A stretch of 64,000 nt of DNA from Pseudomonas brenneri (GTDB taxonomy: Bacteria > Pseudomonadota > Gammaproteobacteria > Pseudomonadales > Pseudomonadaceae): NCBI RefSeq assembly GCF_007858285.1, contig NZ_VFIL01000006.1:1-64000 (forward strand). Reading direction: 5' to 3'. The position numbers and the translations under genes are program-made. The notes under the pieces are model-generated. The model was not told where the DNA came from, did no database searches, and saw nothing but the letters and a program-made list of their open reading frames with translations. This document shows, piece by piece, positions 48,025 to 58,195 of this stretch (the first letter of the stretch is position 1; every line of letters starts with the position of its first letter).

Positions 48025-50076
48025 TCATTCATCGGTCTTGCGCACGGGCGGCAAGGTGAAACCCGATACCGAGCGCCGCAGTTGGCTGGCCATTTTGGCC
48101 AGGTTGCCAATGCTGTCGGCGGTGGCCGTGGAGCCGGATGAGGTCTGGCTGGTGATCTGCTGGATCACGTTCATGGTCAGCGAGATCTGCCCTGCCGACG
48201 AGGTTTGCTGCTGCGCGGCGTTGGAAATGCTCTGGATCAAGGCAGCCAGGGTCTTGGACACGCCCTCGATTTCTTCCAGCGCCACCCCGGCGTCCTGGGC
48301 CAGCCGCGCACCACGAACCACTTCGGTGGTGGTCTGCTCCATGGAGATCACCGCTTCGTTGGTGTCGGTCTGGATCGCCCGCACCAGGCTCTCGATCTGC
48401 CGGGTCGCGGCTGACGAACGTTCGGCCAGGCGCTGCACTTCATCGGCCACTACCGCAAAGCCGCGCCCGGCATCACCGGCCATGCTTGCCTGGATCGCGG
48501 CGTTGAGGGCGAGGATGTTGGTCTGCTCGGCAATGTCGTCGATCAGGCTGACGATATCGCCAATCTCCTGGGACGACTCCCCCAGGCGCTTGATGCGCTT
48601 GGCGGTATCCTGGATCTGTTCGCGGATGTTGTCCATGCCATGGATGGTGTTGTGCACCACCTCGTTGCCCTTGTTGGCGATTTCCACCGAGCGTTCGGCA
48701 ACCGCCGAGGACTCGGCGGCATTGGCCGACACCTGGTCGATGGATTGGGCCATCTGGTTGATTGCCGTCGACGCCTCGGCGATCTGCTGGGCCTGATGCT
48801 CCGAGGCCTGGGCCAGGTGCATGGCCGTGGCCTGGGTCTCCTGCACGGCGCCGGCGACTTCACCGGCGGTGAGGTTGATGGTCGCCACCAGGTCGCGCAA
48901 CTGGTCCACCGAGTAGTTGATGGAGTCGGCGATGGTGCCGGTAAAGTCTTCGGTCACCGAGGCGGTCACGGTGAGGTCGCCGTCAGCCAGGTCTTCGATT
49001 TCGTCCAGCAGGCGCATGATCGCGTTCTGGTTGCGTTCGTTTTTCTCGGCGGTTTCGCGTAACTGGCGATTGGTCTCGCGCACCATCACCAGGCCGATCA
49101 GGATGATCGAGGCCAACGCCAGCAAGCCCAGGACATAGCCTCCGATGGTGTCGAGGGTGCGCCCGCCGGCGAGGTTTTCAAAGCCGATGGCCAGGTGCGA
49201 GGCTTCATCGAGCAGGGTTTGCGAGAGGCTGAAGATGTTGCTCGCCGAGGCGCGCACCTGGAACAGTTGCGGCGAGGTTTCGAGGATTTCATCCACGGAG
49301 CCGGAGACAAACTCGAACAGCTCGGCGATTTCCGCCAGGCGCGCGCGGGCGTCGGGGTCTTGTACTTCGCTGATTTTCAGGCCGGCGCTGCCCTGGAGCA
49401 TGCCGGCCAGGACCTGGCCAAAGCGGTTGGCATCGCGGCCAAAGGCGTCGGCGGCCTTGACGGCAGTTTCGTCCCCCGCCAACACCGTATTGACCGCCCC
49501 CAGGATGCGCTCGGCCAACAGCGATTGGCGCTGGGCCACCGCCACCTGGCTGGCGGGCGCGCCGCGTTGCAGCAGGATTTCGACGACCTTTTCCGACTCT
49601 ATCTGCAATTGCGGTACGGTTTCGGCCAGGGTCGCCGCCACTTGATGCAACGACAGCACCGTCTGCTCGCTGGCCAGGATCACGTCGGTGTTCTTCAGCA
49701 GGGCTTCCCAGTCGTGCTGCACGGCGCGCATTTCGCTGCGCACGGCGCTGGGCGCGGCAGGCAGGCCGGTGGCCGGGTCGCCTTTTTTCAGGTAGCCCCA
49801 GCGCTGGGCAAAATCATTGCGCGCCTCGCTCAACAGCTTGAACGCCGCGGCCTTGCCGGCCGCTGCTTCCGTGGCGTTCTTGGCTATGCGCTGGGACAGT
49901 ACCCGCAGCTCGCCGGCATGGCCGATGTACTGCTTGTCATAGGTGGACTGGGTGTTGAGGTAGGCAAAGTTGGCGAACAGCAGCATGATGAAGATGATCA
50001 GCGCAATAAACAGCACGATGATCTGCGAACGGCTGCGCGAAGCTGGCTGCGGTTTGACGGGAGTGACGGTGCTCAT
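48025..50076 (-). CDS. pilJ: PilJ, methyl-accepting chemoreceptor of the pilus system
   Basis: A 683-residue receptor. It has an N-terminal membrane segment ([21 protein letters not shown], about 19-39, given by its ends), a periplasmic region of about 270 residues with two PilJ-type sensing repeats, a second membrane segment near 315-335, and a cytoplasmic signalling domain. The hairpin tip is [34 protein letters not shown] near 530 (given in overlapping family terms). It would sense surface contact through pilins and drive ChpA. Its ATG overlaps the pilI stop (ATGA). No methyltransferase gene pilK follows. Confidence 0.95.
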   Translation of the reverse strand: MSTVTPVKPQPASRSRSQIIVLFIALIIFIMLLFANFAYLNTQSTYDKQYIGHAGELRVLSQRIAKNATEAAAGKAAAFKLLSEARNDFAQRWGYLKKGDPATGLPAAPSAVRSEMRAVQHDWEALLKNTDVILASEQTVLSLHQVAATLAETVPQLQIESEKVVEILLQRGAPASQVAVAQRQSLLAERILGAVNTVLAGDETAVKAADAFGRDANRFGQVLAGMLQGSAGLKISEVQDPDARARLAEIAELFEFVSGSVDEILETSPQLFQVRASASNIFSLSQTLLDEASHLAIGFENLAGGRTLDTIGGYVLGLLALASIILIGLVMVRETNRQLRETAEKNERNQNAIMRLLDEIEDLADGDLTVTASVTEDFTGTIADSINYSVDQLRDLVATINLTAGEVAGAVQETQATAMHLAQASEHQAQQIAEASTAINQMAQSIDQVSANAAESSAVAERSVEIANKGNEVVHNTIHGMDNIREQIQDTAKRIKRLGESSQEIGDIVSLIDDIAEQTNILALNAAIQASMAGDAGRGFAVVADEVQRLAERSSAATRQIESLVRAIQTDTNEAVISMEQTTTEVVRGARLAQDAGVALEEIEGVSKTLAALIQSISNAAQQQTSSAGQISLTMNVIQQITSQTSSGSTATADSIGNLAKMASQLRRSVSGFTLPPVRKTDE

Positions 50077-50609
50077 GCGGCAACATCCAGAAAGCCCGGG
50101 GCCTGGGCCAGGGCAAAGGGGCTGAAGACCTGCCACAGCGGGTCGCCGCTGAACTGGCCTTGGATAAACGCAGCGCTGGCGGCGGGCACACTGGCCGATA
50201 CCGGGCGCAGCAGGTCCTGGGCAAAATGTTGCAGGCCGACCACTTCATCCACCAGCAGGCCGACAAAGGTGTCTTCGTGCTCGATCACCAGCACCCGGCG
50301 CTGTTTGCGCGCGGCCGATAACTCATAGCCGAAGAACCCGCACAGGTTGATCACCGGCAGCAAGCGCCCGCGCAGGTTGGCCACGCCCTTGACCCAGGGC
50401 TTGACCCCGGGCATCAGCGTGCAGCGCGGCTCATGCAACACCTCGGCGACTTCGCCCATGGGCGCGACATACCAATGCTCCCCCAGGCGAAAACCGATGC
50501 CGCTCCAACTGTGGGAGCGGGTTTCCTGGGACGGCAGGTCAGCGGCCAGCAGGCGGCAGCGGCGGTCGATGTCCAGCAGCAGCTCAAAGGCGGTTTGCGA
50601 CTCGGTCAT
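50073..50609 (-). CDS. pilI: PilI, CheW-like adaptor
   Basis: A 178-residue CheW-domain protein: [22 protein letters not shown] near residue 38, [23 protein letters not shown] near 67 (given in part) and [21 protein letters not shown] near 105. It couples PilJ to ChpA. It lies 12 bases after pilH and overlaps pilJ by four bases. Confidence 0.94.
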   Translation of the reverse strand: MTESQTAFELLLDIDRRCRLLAADLPSQETRSHSWSGIGFRLGEHWYVAPMGEVAEVLHEPRCTLMPGVKPWVKGVANLRGRLLPVINLCGFFGYELSAARKQRRVLVIEHEDTFVGLLVDEVVGLQHFAQDLLRPVSASVPAASAAFIQGQFSGDPLWQVFSPFALAQAPGFLDVAA

Positions 50610-50621
50610 GGGGGCGAGCCG

Positions 50622-50987
50622 TCAGGGCTTGAGCACCGAGTTCAGGACTTCGATCAGCTTGTCTTCTTCCACCGGCTTGGTCAGGTACGCCTTGGCCCCC
50701 TGGCGTGCGCCCCAGATCTTGTCGGTTTCCTGGTCCTTGGTGGTGACGATGATGATCGGGATACCGTTGGTCTCCGGCTCCTTGGACAGCTGGCGCGTGG
50801 CCTGGAAACCATTGAGGCCCGGCATGACGATATCCATCAACACCGCATCGGGTTTTTCCTGGCGGGCCAGGGCCACGCCGTCGGCGCCATTCTCGGCCTT
50901 GAGGACCTGGTGGCCGTGCTTTTCCAGCATGCCCGTCAGTTTGTACATTTCAGTCGGCGAATCGTCGACGATCAGAACGCGTGCCAT
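50622..50987 (-). CDS. pilH: PilH, CheY-like response regulator
   Basis: A 121-residue single receiver domain: acidic pocket VDDSP near residue 8, phospho-acceptor Asp in LMDIVMPGLNG near 52, IVTTKD near 81 and the lysine of LTKPVEE near 103. In P. aeruginosa PilH is linked to pilus retraction control through PilT. I start at MARVLIVDD, which is the family start with GGGGAAAACC before it; four codons upstream are also open. It lies about 46 bases after pilG. Confidence 0.94.
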   Translation of the reverse strand: MARVLIVDDSPTEMYKLTGMLEKHGHQVLKAENGADGVALARQEKPDAVLMDIVMPGLNGFQATRQLSKEPETNGIPIIIVTTKDQETDKIWGARQGAKAYLTKPVEEDKLIEVLNSVLKP

Positions 50988-51033
50988 GGTTTTCCCCACT
51001 ACATTGGTTGACGCAAGCCCCGAGGGGGCTGGG

Positions 51034-51441
51034 TCAATGTGCTTGTTCTACTGCAGCGAAACCCGGCACATAGGCCTTGATCGCACTCAGCAGTTCTTCC
51101 TTGCTGAAAGGCTTGGTCAAAAATTGATCGACACCAACGATGCGCCCCTTGGCCTTGTCGAACAGGCCATCCCTGGATGACAGCATGATCACCGGGATGG
51201 CCTTGAACGCCGGGTTGTTCTTGACCAGGGCGCAGGTCTGATAACCATCCAGGCGCGGCATCATGATGTCGACAAAGATAATGTGCGGGTGATGGTCGAC
51301 GATCCTGGCCAGGGCATCAAAACCGTCGATGGCCGTGATGACTTCGCACCCTACGTTCTTCAACAGCGTCTCAGCGGTGCGGCGAATCGTTTTCGAATCG
51401 TCGATCACCATCACTTTCAAGGCGTTGGAATGCTGTTCCAT
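51034..51441 (-). CDS. pilG: PilG, CheY-like response regulator
   Basis: A 135-residue receiver: VIDDSKTIRRTAE near residue 12, phospho-acceptor Asp in FVDIMMPRLDG near 57, and the lysine of FLTKPFSKEE near 110. In P. aeruginosa PilG promotes pilus extension through PilB and raises cAMP with FimV/CyaB. The first gene of the operon; the ATG giving MEQHSNALKV is the family start. It is divergent from gshB across 240 bases. Confidence 0.94.
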   Translation of the reverse strand: MEQHSNALKVMVIDDSKTIRRTAETLLKNVGCEVITAIDGFDALARIVDHHPHIIFVDIMMPRLDGYQTCALVKNNPAFKAIPVIMLSSRDGLFDKAKGRIVGVDQFLTKPFSKEELLSAIKAYVPGFAAVEQAH

Positions 51442-51680
51442 ATCTGCTCTACCATCGCCACAGCGAATCGGTTTTCGGTGTGTACTGCCGGATATTGCCA
51501 GGGACGAGCGCCAGAACCCTTGTGGTTCAAGGGCCGACACGCCATGGCAGCCTTTTTAGCACAGACTGGGGAGGCAATCTATCGGCCGACCGGCAAGGTG
51601 GTTTTTCCTTGACCCACAACAGCCGCAGCGCCACTCTGACGCCACTTTTATGCGCCCTTATTTGCTAGAGGAAATCCCCC

Positions 51681-52634
51681 ATGAGCGTTCGCGTCGGCAT
51701 TGTCATGGACCCTATCGCCAGCATCTCCTATAAAAAGGATAGCTCGCTGGCCATGCTGCTGGCCGCCCAAGCCCGCGGCTGGACCCTGTTCTATATGGAA
51801 CAGCGCGACCTTTACCAGGGTGACGGCGAGGCGCGGGCGCGGATGCGCCCCTTGCAGGTGTTCGCCAACCCTGAGAAGTGGTTTGAGCTGGCAGACGAGG
51901 TCGACAGCCCCCTGAGCGACCTGGACGTGATCCTGATGCGCAAGGATCCGCCGTTCGACATGGAGTTCGTCTACTCCACCTACCTGCTGGAGCAGGCCGA
52001 GCGCGCGGGTGTGCTGATCGTCAACAAGCCGCAAAGCTTGCGTGACTGCAATGAAAAGCTGTTCGCCACGCTGTTCCCACAGTGCACGCCACCGACCGTG
52101 GTCAGCCGCCGCGCCGACGTGCTGCGTGAATTTGCCGCCAAGCACGGTGATGTGATCCTCAAGCCGCTGGACGGCATGGGTGGCACCTCGATCTTCCGCC
52201 ACCGCGCAGGCGATCCGAACCTGTCGGTCATCCTCGAAACCCTGACCGCGCTGGGCACCCAGCAGATCATGGGCCAGGCCTACCTACCGGCGATCAAGGA
52301 TGGCGACAAGCGCATCCTGATGATCGACGGCGAGCCGGTGGATTACTGCCTGGCGCGTATCCCGGCGGCCGGCGAGACCCGTGGCAACCTCGCGGCAGGT
52401 GGCCGTGGCGAAGCCCGCCCGCTGAGCGACAAGGACCGCTGGATCGCCGCCCAGGTTGGCCCGACCCTGCGGAAAAAAGGCCTGCTGTTTGTAGGCCTTG
52501 ACGTAATTGGCGAGCACCTGACGGAAATCAACGTCACCAGTCCGACCTGTATTCGCGAAATAGACAACGCGTTCGGCACCAATATCGGCGAAATGCTCAT
52601 GGCAGCGATTGCCGACAAGCTACAAGCCAAGTGA
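51681..52634 (+). CDS. gshB: glutathione synthetase
   Basis: ATP-dependent joining of glycine to gamma-glutamylcysteine. The 317-residue ATP-grasp protein has GIVMDPIASISYKKDSSLAM at the N-terminus (20 residues), MRKDPPFDMEFVYSTYLLE near 85, the glycine-rich loop DGMGGTSIFRH near 166, and EINVTSPTCIREID near 280 for metal binding. AGAGGAAAT precedes the ATG. Its position between pilG and tonB3 is the same as I recall in P. aeruginosa. Confidence 0.97.
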   Translation: MSVRVGIVMDPIASISYKKDSSLAMLLAAQARGWTLFYMEQRDLYQGDGEARARMRPLQVFANPEKWFELADEVDSPLSDLDVILMRKDPPFDMEFVYSTYLLEQAERAGVLIVNKPQSLRDCNEKLFATLFPQCTPPTVVSRRADVLREFAAKHGDVILKPLDGMGGTSIFRHRAGDPNLSVILETLTALGTQQIMGQAYLPAIKDGDKRILMIDGEPVDYCLARIPAAGETRGNLAAGGRGEARPLSDKDRWIAAQVGPTLRKKGLLFVGLDVIGEHLTEINVTSPTCIREIDNAFGTNIGEMLMAAIADKLQAK

Positions 52635-52711
52635 CATAGAACAGCCGGATGTAAACCAACATTGCGCTATCATGCGCCACCTGTGAAACGCGCGATGTTG
52701 GTTTTCCTGCT

Positions 52712-53611
52712 ATGACGCTCCCGTCTGACCTGCCCCCCGAATTCAGCCGCAGCCGCGTGCGCCCGGCTGATCGGCTCGGCTTTACCCTGTTCCTGGCAGC
52801 GCTGATTCACTTGGCGTTGATCCTCGGGCTGGGCTTTACCTTCGTCGAACCCCAGCAGATCAGTAAAACCCTGGAAATCACCCTCGCCACCTTCAAAAGT
52901 GAGAAAAAGCCCGAGAAGGCTGACTTTCTGGCGCAGGATAATCAGCAAGGCAGCGGTACCCTGGACAAGAAGGCAGTGCCCAAGACCACCGAAGTGGCGC
53001 CCTTCCAGGACAACAAGATCAATAAGGTCACGCCGCCTCCTGCGGCCAAACCCGAGGTCAAGCAGGCCGTGCCCAAGGCGGCTGTCGCCACTGTCGCGCC
53101 AAAGCCACAGAAAACCGCGACCCCGCGCGAAGCCGTGAAGACTGAGCCTGCGCCACGCACACCCGCCCCCACATTCGACGCCTCGCAACTTTCCAGCGAA
53201 ATCTCCAGCCTGGAGGCCGAACTGGCCAATGAGCAACAGTTGTACGCCAAGCGCCCGCGCATCTACCGGCTCAATGCCGCCTCGACCATGCGCGACAAAG
53301 GCGCCTGGTATAAGGACGAATGGCGCAAGAAGGTCGAGCGCATCGGCAACCTGAACTACCCGGACGAGGCCCGGCGCCAGCAGATCTACGGCAACCTGCG
53401 CCTGCTGGTGTCGATCAACCGCGACGGCTCCTTATATGAAGTGCTGGTGCTGGAGTCGTCCGGCCAGCCGTTGCTGGACCAGGCGGCGCAACGCATCGTG
53501 CGCCTGGCCGCACCGTTCGCCCCGTTTACCGGTGACCTGAACGATATCGACCGCCTGGAAATCATCCGCACCTGGCGTTTTGCCAAGGGAGATCGTCTTT
53601 CCAGCAACTGA
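52712..53611 (+). CDS. tonB3: TonB family energy transducer next to the pilus genes
   Basis: A 299-residue protein: one N-terminal membrane helix (about residues 24-46, LGFTLFLAALIHLALILGLG), a long Lys/Pro/Ala-rich periplasmic spacer (about 75-150), a short helical stretch (SSLEAELANEQQLYAKRP), then a TonB C-terminal domain (NLNYPDEARRQQIYGNLRLL near 205, AFAPFTGDL near 275). It transmits proton motive force to outer-membrane partners. The orthologue beside gshB and pilG in P. aeruginosa is TonB3, reported to affect twitching. No exbB/exbD are nearby. Confidence 0.88.
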   Translation: MTLPSDLPPEFSRSRVRPADRLGFTLFLAALIHLALILGLGFTFVEPQQISKTLEITLATFKSEKKPEKADFLAQDNQQGSGTLDKKAVPKTTEVAPFQDNKINKVTPPPAAKPEVKQAVPKAAVATVAPKPQKTATPREAVKTEPAPRTPAPTFDASQLSSEISSLEAELANEQQLYAKRPRIYRLNAASTMRDKGAWYKDEWRKKVERIGNLNYPDEARRQQIYGNLRLLVSINRDGSLYEVLVLESSGQPLLDQAAQRIVRLAAPFAPFTGDLNDIDRLEIIRTWRFAKGDRLSSN

Positions 53612-53628
53612 TCTGCCCCCTCAACGGT

Positions 53629-53657
53629 GTAGGAGCGAGCTTACTCCTACACAGGAA
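53629..53657. repeat. REP remnant
   Basis: TGTAGGAGCGAGCTTACTCCTACA is a shortened REP hairpin: the middle of the usual palindrome has been deleted, but the outer arms still pair. It follows tonB3. Confidence 0.7.
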
Positions 53658-53729
53658 ATAAATCCGCTAACCGATTTCCTACACATCCCCAGCTTGTCAG
53701 TTCGCCCCTCCAACGCCACACTAGCGGAC

Positions 53730-54299
53730 ATGAAAAATGTCAGCCCGACTTACCTCAAGCACCACTTCCTGATCGCCATGCCCCATATGGCCGACCCGAA
53801 CTTTGCGCACACCTTGACCTATATCGTCGAGCACACGGCCAATGGCGCCATGGGGTTGGTGGTCAACCGCCCGCAGGACCTGAACCTGGCCGATATCCTT
53901 GAGCAACTGCGCCCGGAGATCGACCCACCCGCCAGTTGCCAGGCGGTGCCGATCTATTTCGGCGGGCCGGTGCAGACCGACCGTGGTTTCGTGCTGCACC
54001 CCACGGGCCCGACGTTTCAGGCAACGGTTGATCTGGACGGGGTATCGCTGTCCACGTCCCAGGACGTGCTGTTTGCCATCGCCGATGGCGTCGGCCCCAA
54101 GCAGAGCCTGATTACCCTGGGCTACGCCGGCTGGGAAGCCGGGCAACTGGAAGAAGAGCTGGCCAACAATGCCTGGCTGACCTGCCCGTTTGATGCCGAC
54201 ATTCTGTTCAATACCGCCAGCGAGCTGCGTCTTAACGCCGCGGCGGCACAGTTGGGGGTCAACCTCAACCTGCTGACCAGCCAGGCGGGACACGCCTGA
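53730..54299 (+). CDS. yqgE: YqgE/AlgH family protein
   Basis: A 189-residue DUF179 protein: LKHHFLIAMPHMADPNFAHTL at the N-terminus (given in part), GAMGLVVNRPQ near residue 42, IYFGGPVQTDRGFVLH near 80, and TLGYAGWEAGQLEEEL near 132. Biochemical function is not established; it was once linked to alginate regulation as AlgH. It overlaps ruvX by one base (TGATG), a near-universal pairing in Proteobacteria. I start at the ATG before KNVSPTYLKHHF; 50 open codons upstream belong to the intergenic REP region. Confidence 0.93.
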   Translation: MKNVSPTYLKHHFLIAMPHMADPNFAHTLTYIVEHTANGAMGLVVNRPQDLNLADILEQLRPEIDPPASCQAVPIYFGGPVQTDRGFVLHPTGPTFQATVDLDGVSLSTSQDVLFAIADGVGPKQSLITLGYAGWEAGQLEEELANNAWLTCPFDADILFNTASELRLNAAAAQLGVNLNLLTSQAGHA

Positions 54300-54736
54300 T
54301 GGCCTTGCGATTGATCCTCGGGTTTGACTACGGCACCAAGCAGATCGGCGTCGCCGTGGGCCAGGTCATCACTGGCCAAGCCCGCGAGCTGTGTACCTTG
54401 AAGGCGCAGAACGGCATACCGGACTGGAATCAGGTCGAAGCCCTGATCAAGGAGTGGAAGCCCGACGCGGTGGTGGTTGGCCTGCCGTTGAACATGGACG
54501 GCACCCCCAGCGATATGTGCCTGCGCGCGGAAAAATTCGCCCGCCGCCTCAATGGGCGCTACAACCTGCCGTTCTATACCCACGATGAGCGCTTGACCAC
54601 CTTCGAGGCCAAGGGTGAGCGTCGCGATCGTGGCGGGCAAAAGGGCAGCTACCGCGACAACCCGGTCGACGCCATTGCCGCCGCCTTGCTGTTGCAGGGC
54701 TGGCTGGATGAAAACACCGCTTTATTTGAATCCTGA
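54299..54736 (+). CDS. ruvX: RuvX/YqgF pre-16S rRNA nuclease or Holliday junction resolvase
   Basis: A 145-residue RNase H-like protein: LILGFDYGTKQIGVAVG at the N-terminus with the first catalytic Asp, VVVGLPLNMDGTPSD near 59, the Glu of YTHDERLTT near 97 and the final Asp of DNPVDAIAAALLL near 127. The family was annotated as a Holliday junction resolvase and later shown to process 16S rRNA 5' ends in E. coli. It is translationally coupled to yqgE, and pyrR follows 82 bases on. Confidence 0.95.
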   Translation: MALRLILGFDYGTKQIGVAVGQVITGQARELCTLKAQNGIPDWNQVEALIKEWKPDAVVVGLPLNMDGTPSDMCLRAEKFARRLNGRYNLPFYTHDERLTTFEAKGERRDRGGQKGSYRDNPVDAIAAALLLQGWLDENTALFES

Positions 54737-54818
54737 CTGACGCGGCTTGCCGCGTCTTCTTACGTTTGAGCCCGGACTTTGCCAGCGTCACGCTGCCCAA
54801 GCCCCTGAAGGAGCCACC

Positions 54819-55325
54819 ATGAGCCTGCCCAATCCCGCCGAACTGATCCGTCAGATGGCGACGAGCCTGACGACCCACTTGCAACACCGTGCCATCAGCG
54901 AGCCGCGCTTCATTGGCATCCGCACCGGTGGCGTGTGGGTCGCCCAGGCCTTGCTGCAAGAATTGGGCAGTGAGTCGCCCCTGGGCACCCTGGACGTGTC
55001 CTTCTACCGCGACGACTTCAGCCAGAACGGCCTGCACCCGCAGGTGCGTCCGTCAGAGCTGCCGTTCGAGATCGAAGGCCAGCACCTGGTGCTGATCGAT
55101 GACGTGCTGATGAGCGGGCGTACCATCCGCGCCGCCATGAACGAGCTGTTCGACTACGGCCGCCCGGCCAGTATCACCCTGGTCTGCCTGCTCGACCTCG
55201 ACGCTGGCGAACTGCCAATCAGCCCGGATGTCGTGGGCGCAACCCTGTCGCTTTCAGCCCAGCAGCGGGTAAAATTGTCCGGTCCCACGCCGCTCGAACT
55301 CGAACTGCAAGACCTCGCCCTTTAA
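54819..55325 (+). CDS. pyrR: PyrR, bifunctional pyrimidine regulator/uracil phosphoribosyltransferase homologue
   Basis: A 168-residue type I phosphoribosyltransferase with the PRPP loop [17 protein letters not shown] near residue 92, [15 protein letters not shown] near 31 and DVSFYRDDF near 60. In Bacillus PyrR binds pyr mRNA; in pseudomonads the role at the pyrBC' operon is less clear and may be regulatory or enzymatic. GAAGGAG lies just before the ATG. pyrB follows after 24 bases, so the three pyr genes form one operon. Confidence 0.94.
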   Translation: MSLPNPAELIRQMATSLTTHLQHRAISEPRFIGIRTGGVWVAQALLQELGSESPLGTLDVSFYRDDFSQNGLHPQVRPSELPFEIEGQHLVLIDDVLMSGRTIRAAMNELFDYGRPASITLVCLLDLDAGELPISPDVVGATLSLSAQQRVKLSGPTPLELELQDLAL

Positions 55326-55349
55326 ACCGCCTTGTAAAGAGTCCCCGCG

Positions 55350-56354
55350 ATGACGCCTCTAGATGCCAAGCGCCCGCTGCAGCTCAACGCTCAGGGCCAA
55401 CTGCAACACTTCCTGTCCCTCGACGGCCTGCCCCGCGAATTGCTCACCGAAATCCTCGACACTGCCGACTCGTTCCTCGAAGTCGGCGGCCGGGCGGTGA
55501 AAAAAGTCCCGCTGCTGCGCGGCAAAACCATTTGCAACGTGTTCTTCGAGAACTCCACGCGCACGCGCACCACCTTCGAGCTGGCGGCCCAGCGCCTGTC
55601 AGCCGACGTGATCACCCTGAACGTCTCCACCTCGTCGGCGAGCAAGGGCGAAACCCTGCTCGACACCCTGCGCAACCTGGAAGCCATGGCGGCCGACATG
55701 TTCGTGGTACGCCACAGCGACTCGGGCGCGGCGCACTTTATCGCCGAGCACGTGTGCCCGCAGGTGGCGATCATCAACGGCGGCGATGGCCGTCACGCCC
55801 ACCCGACCCAGGGCATGCTCGACATGCTCACCATCCGTCGGCACAAGGGCGGCTTTGAAAACCTCTCGGTGGCTATCGTTGGCGACATCCTGCACTCGCG
55901 GGTGGCGCGCTCGAACATGCTGGCCCTGAAAACCCTGGGCTGCCCGGACATCCGCGTGATTGCGCCGAAAACCCTGCTGCCGGTGGGCATCGAGCAATAC
56001 GGGGTGAAGGTCTACACCGACATGGCCGAAGGCCTGAAGGACGTCGACGTGGTGATCATGTTGCGCCTGCAACGCGAGCGCATGGCCGGCGGCCTGCTGC
56101 CCAGCGAGGGCGAGTTCTACCGCCTGTTCGGCCTGACCACCGCGCGCCTGGCCGGCGCCAAGCCCGATGCGATTGTCATGCACCCCGGCCCGATCAACCG
56201 TGGGGTGGAGATTGAGTCGGCGGTGGCCGACGGCCCGCATTCGGTGATTCTCAACCAGGTCACCTACGGCATCGCCGTGCGCATGGCCGTGCTGTCCATG
56301 GCCATGAGCGGGCAAACAGCCCAACGTCAATTCGAGCAGGAGAACGCCCAGTGA
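55350..56354 (+). CDS. pyrB: aspartate carbamoyltransferase catalytic subunit
   Basis: Makes carbamoyl-aspartate, the committed step of pyrimidine synthesis. The 334-residue protein is longer than E. coli PyrB at the N-terminus (about 20 extra residues before [11 protein letters not shown]), as in the pseudomonad dodecameric enzyme. The carbamoyl phosphate loop is [13 protein letters not shown] near residue 69, then [14 protein letters not shown] near 95, [13 protein letters not shown] near 150 and [11 protein letters not shown] near 283. No pyrI regulatory subunit is present; the neighbour PyrC' takes a structural role instead. Confidence 0.97.
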   Translation: MTPLDAKRPLQLNAQGQLQHFLSLDGLPRELLTEILDTADSFLEVGGRAVKKVPLLRGKTICNVFFENSTRTRTTFELAAQRLSADVITLNVSTSSASKGETLLDTLRNLEAMAADMFVVRHSDSGAAHFIAEHVCPQVAIINGGDGRHAHPTQGMLDMLTIRRHKGGFENLSVAIVGDILHSRVARSNMLALKTLGCPDIRVIAPKTLLPVGIEQYGVKVYTDMAEGLKDVDVVIMLRLQRERMAGGLLPSEGEFYRLFGLTTARLAGAKPDAIVMHPGPINRGVEIESAVADGPHSVILNQVTYGIAVRMAVLSMAMSGQTAQRQFEQENAQ

Positions 56355-57622
56355 AGCTCAGCATTCTCGGCGCCCGAGTCATCGATCCAGCCAGTGGCCT
56401 GGATCAAGTCAGCGATCTGCACCTGGAAGCCGGCAAGATCATTGCCATCGGCGCCGCACCCAGCGGTTTCAGCCCGACCCAAACCATCGACGCCAAAGGC
56501 CTGGTGGCCGCGCCTGGGCTGGTGGACCTGAACGTCGCCCTGCGCGAACCGGGCTACAGCCGCAAAGGCAGCATCGCCAGCGAAACCCGCGCCGCCGCCG
56601 CCGGTGGCGTGACCAGCCTGTGCTGCCCGCCGCAGACCAAGCCGGTACTGGACACCTCGGCCGTGACCGAGCTGATCCTCGATCGCGCCCGCGAGGCCGG
56701 CAATTGCAAAGTGTTCCCCATTGGCGCCCTGAGCAAAGGCCTGGACGGCGAACAACTGGCCGAACTGATTGCCCTGCGTGACGCCGGCTGCGTAGCCTTC
56801 GGCAATGGCCTGGAGAGTTTCCGCAGCACCCGCACCCTGTGCCGTGCGCTGGAATATGCGGCCACCTTCGACCTGACGGTGATCTTCCACTCCCAGGACC
56901 GCGACCTGGCCGAAGGTGGCCTGGCCCATGAAGGCGCCACCGCCAGTTTCCTCGGCCTTGCGGGCATCCCGGAAACCGCAGAAACCGTGGCCCTGGCCCG
57001 TGACCTGCTGTTGGTGGAGCAAAGCGGCGTACGCGCGCACTTCAGCCAACTGACCAGCGCCCGGGGCGTGGCCCTGATCGCCCAAGCGCAGGCCCGTGGC
57101 TTGCCGGTGACCGCCGATGTGGCGTTGTACCAGTTGATCCTGACGGATGAGGCGTTGATCGACTTCTCCAGCCTGTACCACGTGCAACCGCCACTGCGCA
57201 CCCGCGCCGACCGTGATGGTTTGCGCGCGGCGGTGAAGTCTGGGGTAGTTTCGGCGATCTCCAGCCATCACCAGCCCCACGAACGGGATGCCAAGCTGGC
57301 ACCGTTTGGCGCGACAGAGCCTGGGATCAGCAGCGTCGAGTTGCTGCTGCCATTGGCGATGACCCTGGTGGAAGATGGTTTGCTGGACCTGCCAACGCTG
57401 CTCGCACGCCTGAGTTCAGGCCCGGCCCAGGCGTTGCGCCTGCCGGCGGGCAAGTTGGCGGTGGGTTCGGCGGCAGATCTGGTGCTGTTTGATCCGGCCA
57501 GTTCCACCGTGGCTGGCGAGCAGTGGCTGTCCAGGGGGGAAAACTGCCCATTCATCGGCCATAGCTTGCCGGCGAATGTGCGCTACACCCTGGTGGACGG
57601 ACGGATCAGCTACCAGGCTTGA
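56351..57622 (+). CDS. pyrC': inactive dihydroorotase homologue PyrC'
   Basis: A 423-residue amidohydrolase-fold protein lacking the metal site: the HxH motif of active dihydroorotases is Asn61-Val-Ala63 in [12 protein letters not shown]. Later histidine motifs are also altered ([20 protein letters not shown] where Asp of DHAPH is Ser). In pseudomonads this protein is known to be enzymatically inactive but needed to assemble the PyrB dodecamer. The start codon is GTG and overlaps the pyrB stop (GTGA), giving coupled and probably stoichiometric synthesis. An active pyrC must be elsewhere. Confidence 0.94.
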   Translation: MKLSILGARVIDPASGLDQVSDLHLEAGKIIAIGAAPSGFSPTQTIDAKGLVAAPGLVDLNVALREPGYSRKGSIASETRAAAAGGVTSLCCPPQTKPVLDTSAVTELILDRAREAGNCKVFPIGALSKGLDGEQLAELIALRDAGCVAFGNGLESFRSTRTLCRALEYAATFDLTVIFHSQDRDLAEGGLAHEGATASFLGLAGIPETAETVALARDLLLVEQSGVRAHFSQLTSARGVALIAQAQARGLPVTADVALYQLILTDEALIDFSSLYHVQPPLRTRADRDGLRAAVKSGVVSAISSHHQPHERDAKLAPFGATEPGISSVELLLPLAMTLVEDGLLDLPTLLARLSSGPAQALRLPAGKLAVGSAADLVLFDPASSTVAGEQWLSRGENCPFIGHSLPANVRYTLVDGRISYQA

Positions 57623-57648
57623 TCCAGAACTGAAGCGGGCACAGTCAA

Positions 57649-57739
57649 ATGTGGGAGCGGGCTTGCTCGCGAAAGCGGTGTATCAGTTAACAAATAGGTC
57701 GACTGATACACCGCCATCGCGAGCAAGCCCACTCCCACA
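57649..57739. repeat. REP doublet (REPIN), CTGATACACCGC subgroup
   Basis: ATGTGGGAGCGGGCTTGCTCGCGAAAGCGG and CGCGAGCAAGCCCACTCCCACA face each other, with one mismatch in the right arm. The spacer itself forms an inverted repeat (GCGGTGTATCAGT / ACTGATACACCGC). Confidence 0.93.
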
Positions 57740-57766
57740 ATTAGATCCTCACAAGGCTGGAGATGA

Positions 57767-58195
57767 TCAGCGCCCGCCCAGCCGCTCGGCATTGCGCACC
57801 GAAATCTGCGTATTCAGCGTCCAGAAGTCATACAGCACACCCAGCAGGAACAAGCCGCCGGTCACCAGGTACAACAGGCCGGTAAGCCATTTGCCCTGAT
57901 ACATACGGTGCAAGCCAAACACCCCCAGGAACGCCAATAGAATCCAGGCCACGTTGTATTCGATCGGCCCTGCGGTAAAGCGCAGGTCGGCTTCGCGGTC
58001 CATCGCGGGGATCAGGAACAGGTCGATCAGCCAGCCAATCCCCAGCAAACCAAAGGTGAAGAACCAGATCGTCCCGGTCACCGGCTTGCCGTAATAGAAA
58101 CGGTGCGCGCCGGTGAATCCGAAGATCCAGAGCAGGTAACCGATCATTTTGCTGTGAGTGTCCTGTTGCGAAACAGCCTGTCGATAGGTGTTCAT
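57767..58195 (-). CDS. TM2 domain membrane protein with two TM2 repeats
   Basis: A 142-residue membrane protein with a duplicated TM2 unit: GFTGAHRFYYGKPVTG (about residues 26-41) and GVFGLHRMYQGKWLTG (about 90-105), each followed by two hydrophobic helices. The TM2 G-x-HRFY motif is shared with bacterial NINE-type proteins of unknown function. It stands alone between two REP doublets' territory and the NlpC/P60 gene, which is divergent. Confidence 0.82.
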   Translation of the reverse strand: MNTYRQAVSQQDTHSKMIGYLLWIFGFTGAHRFYYGKPVTGTIWFFTFGLLGIGWLIDLFLIPAMDREADLRFTAGPIEYNVAWILLAFLGVFGLHRMYQGKWLTGLLYLVTGGLFLLGVLYDFWTLNTQISVRNAERLGGR

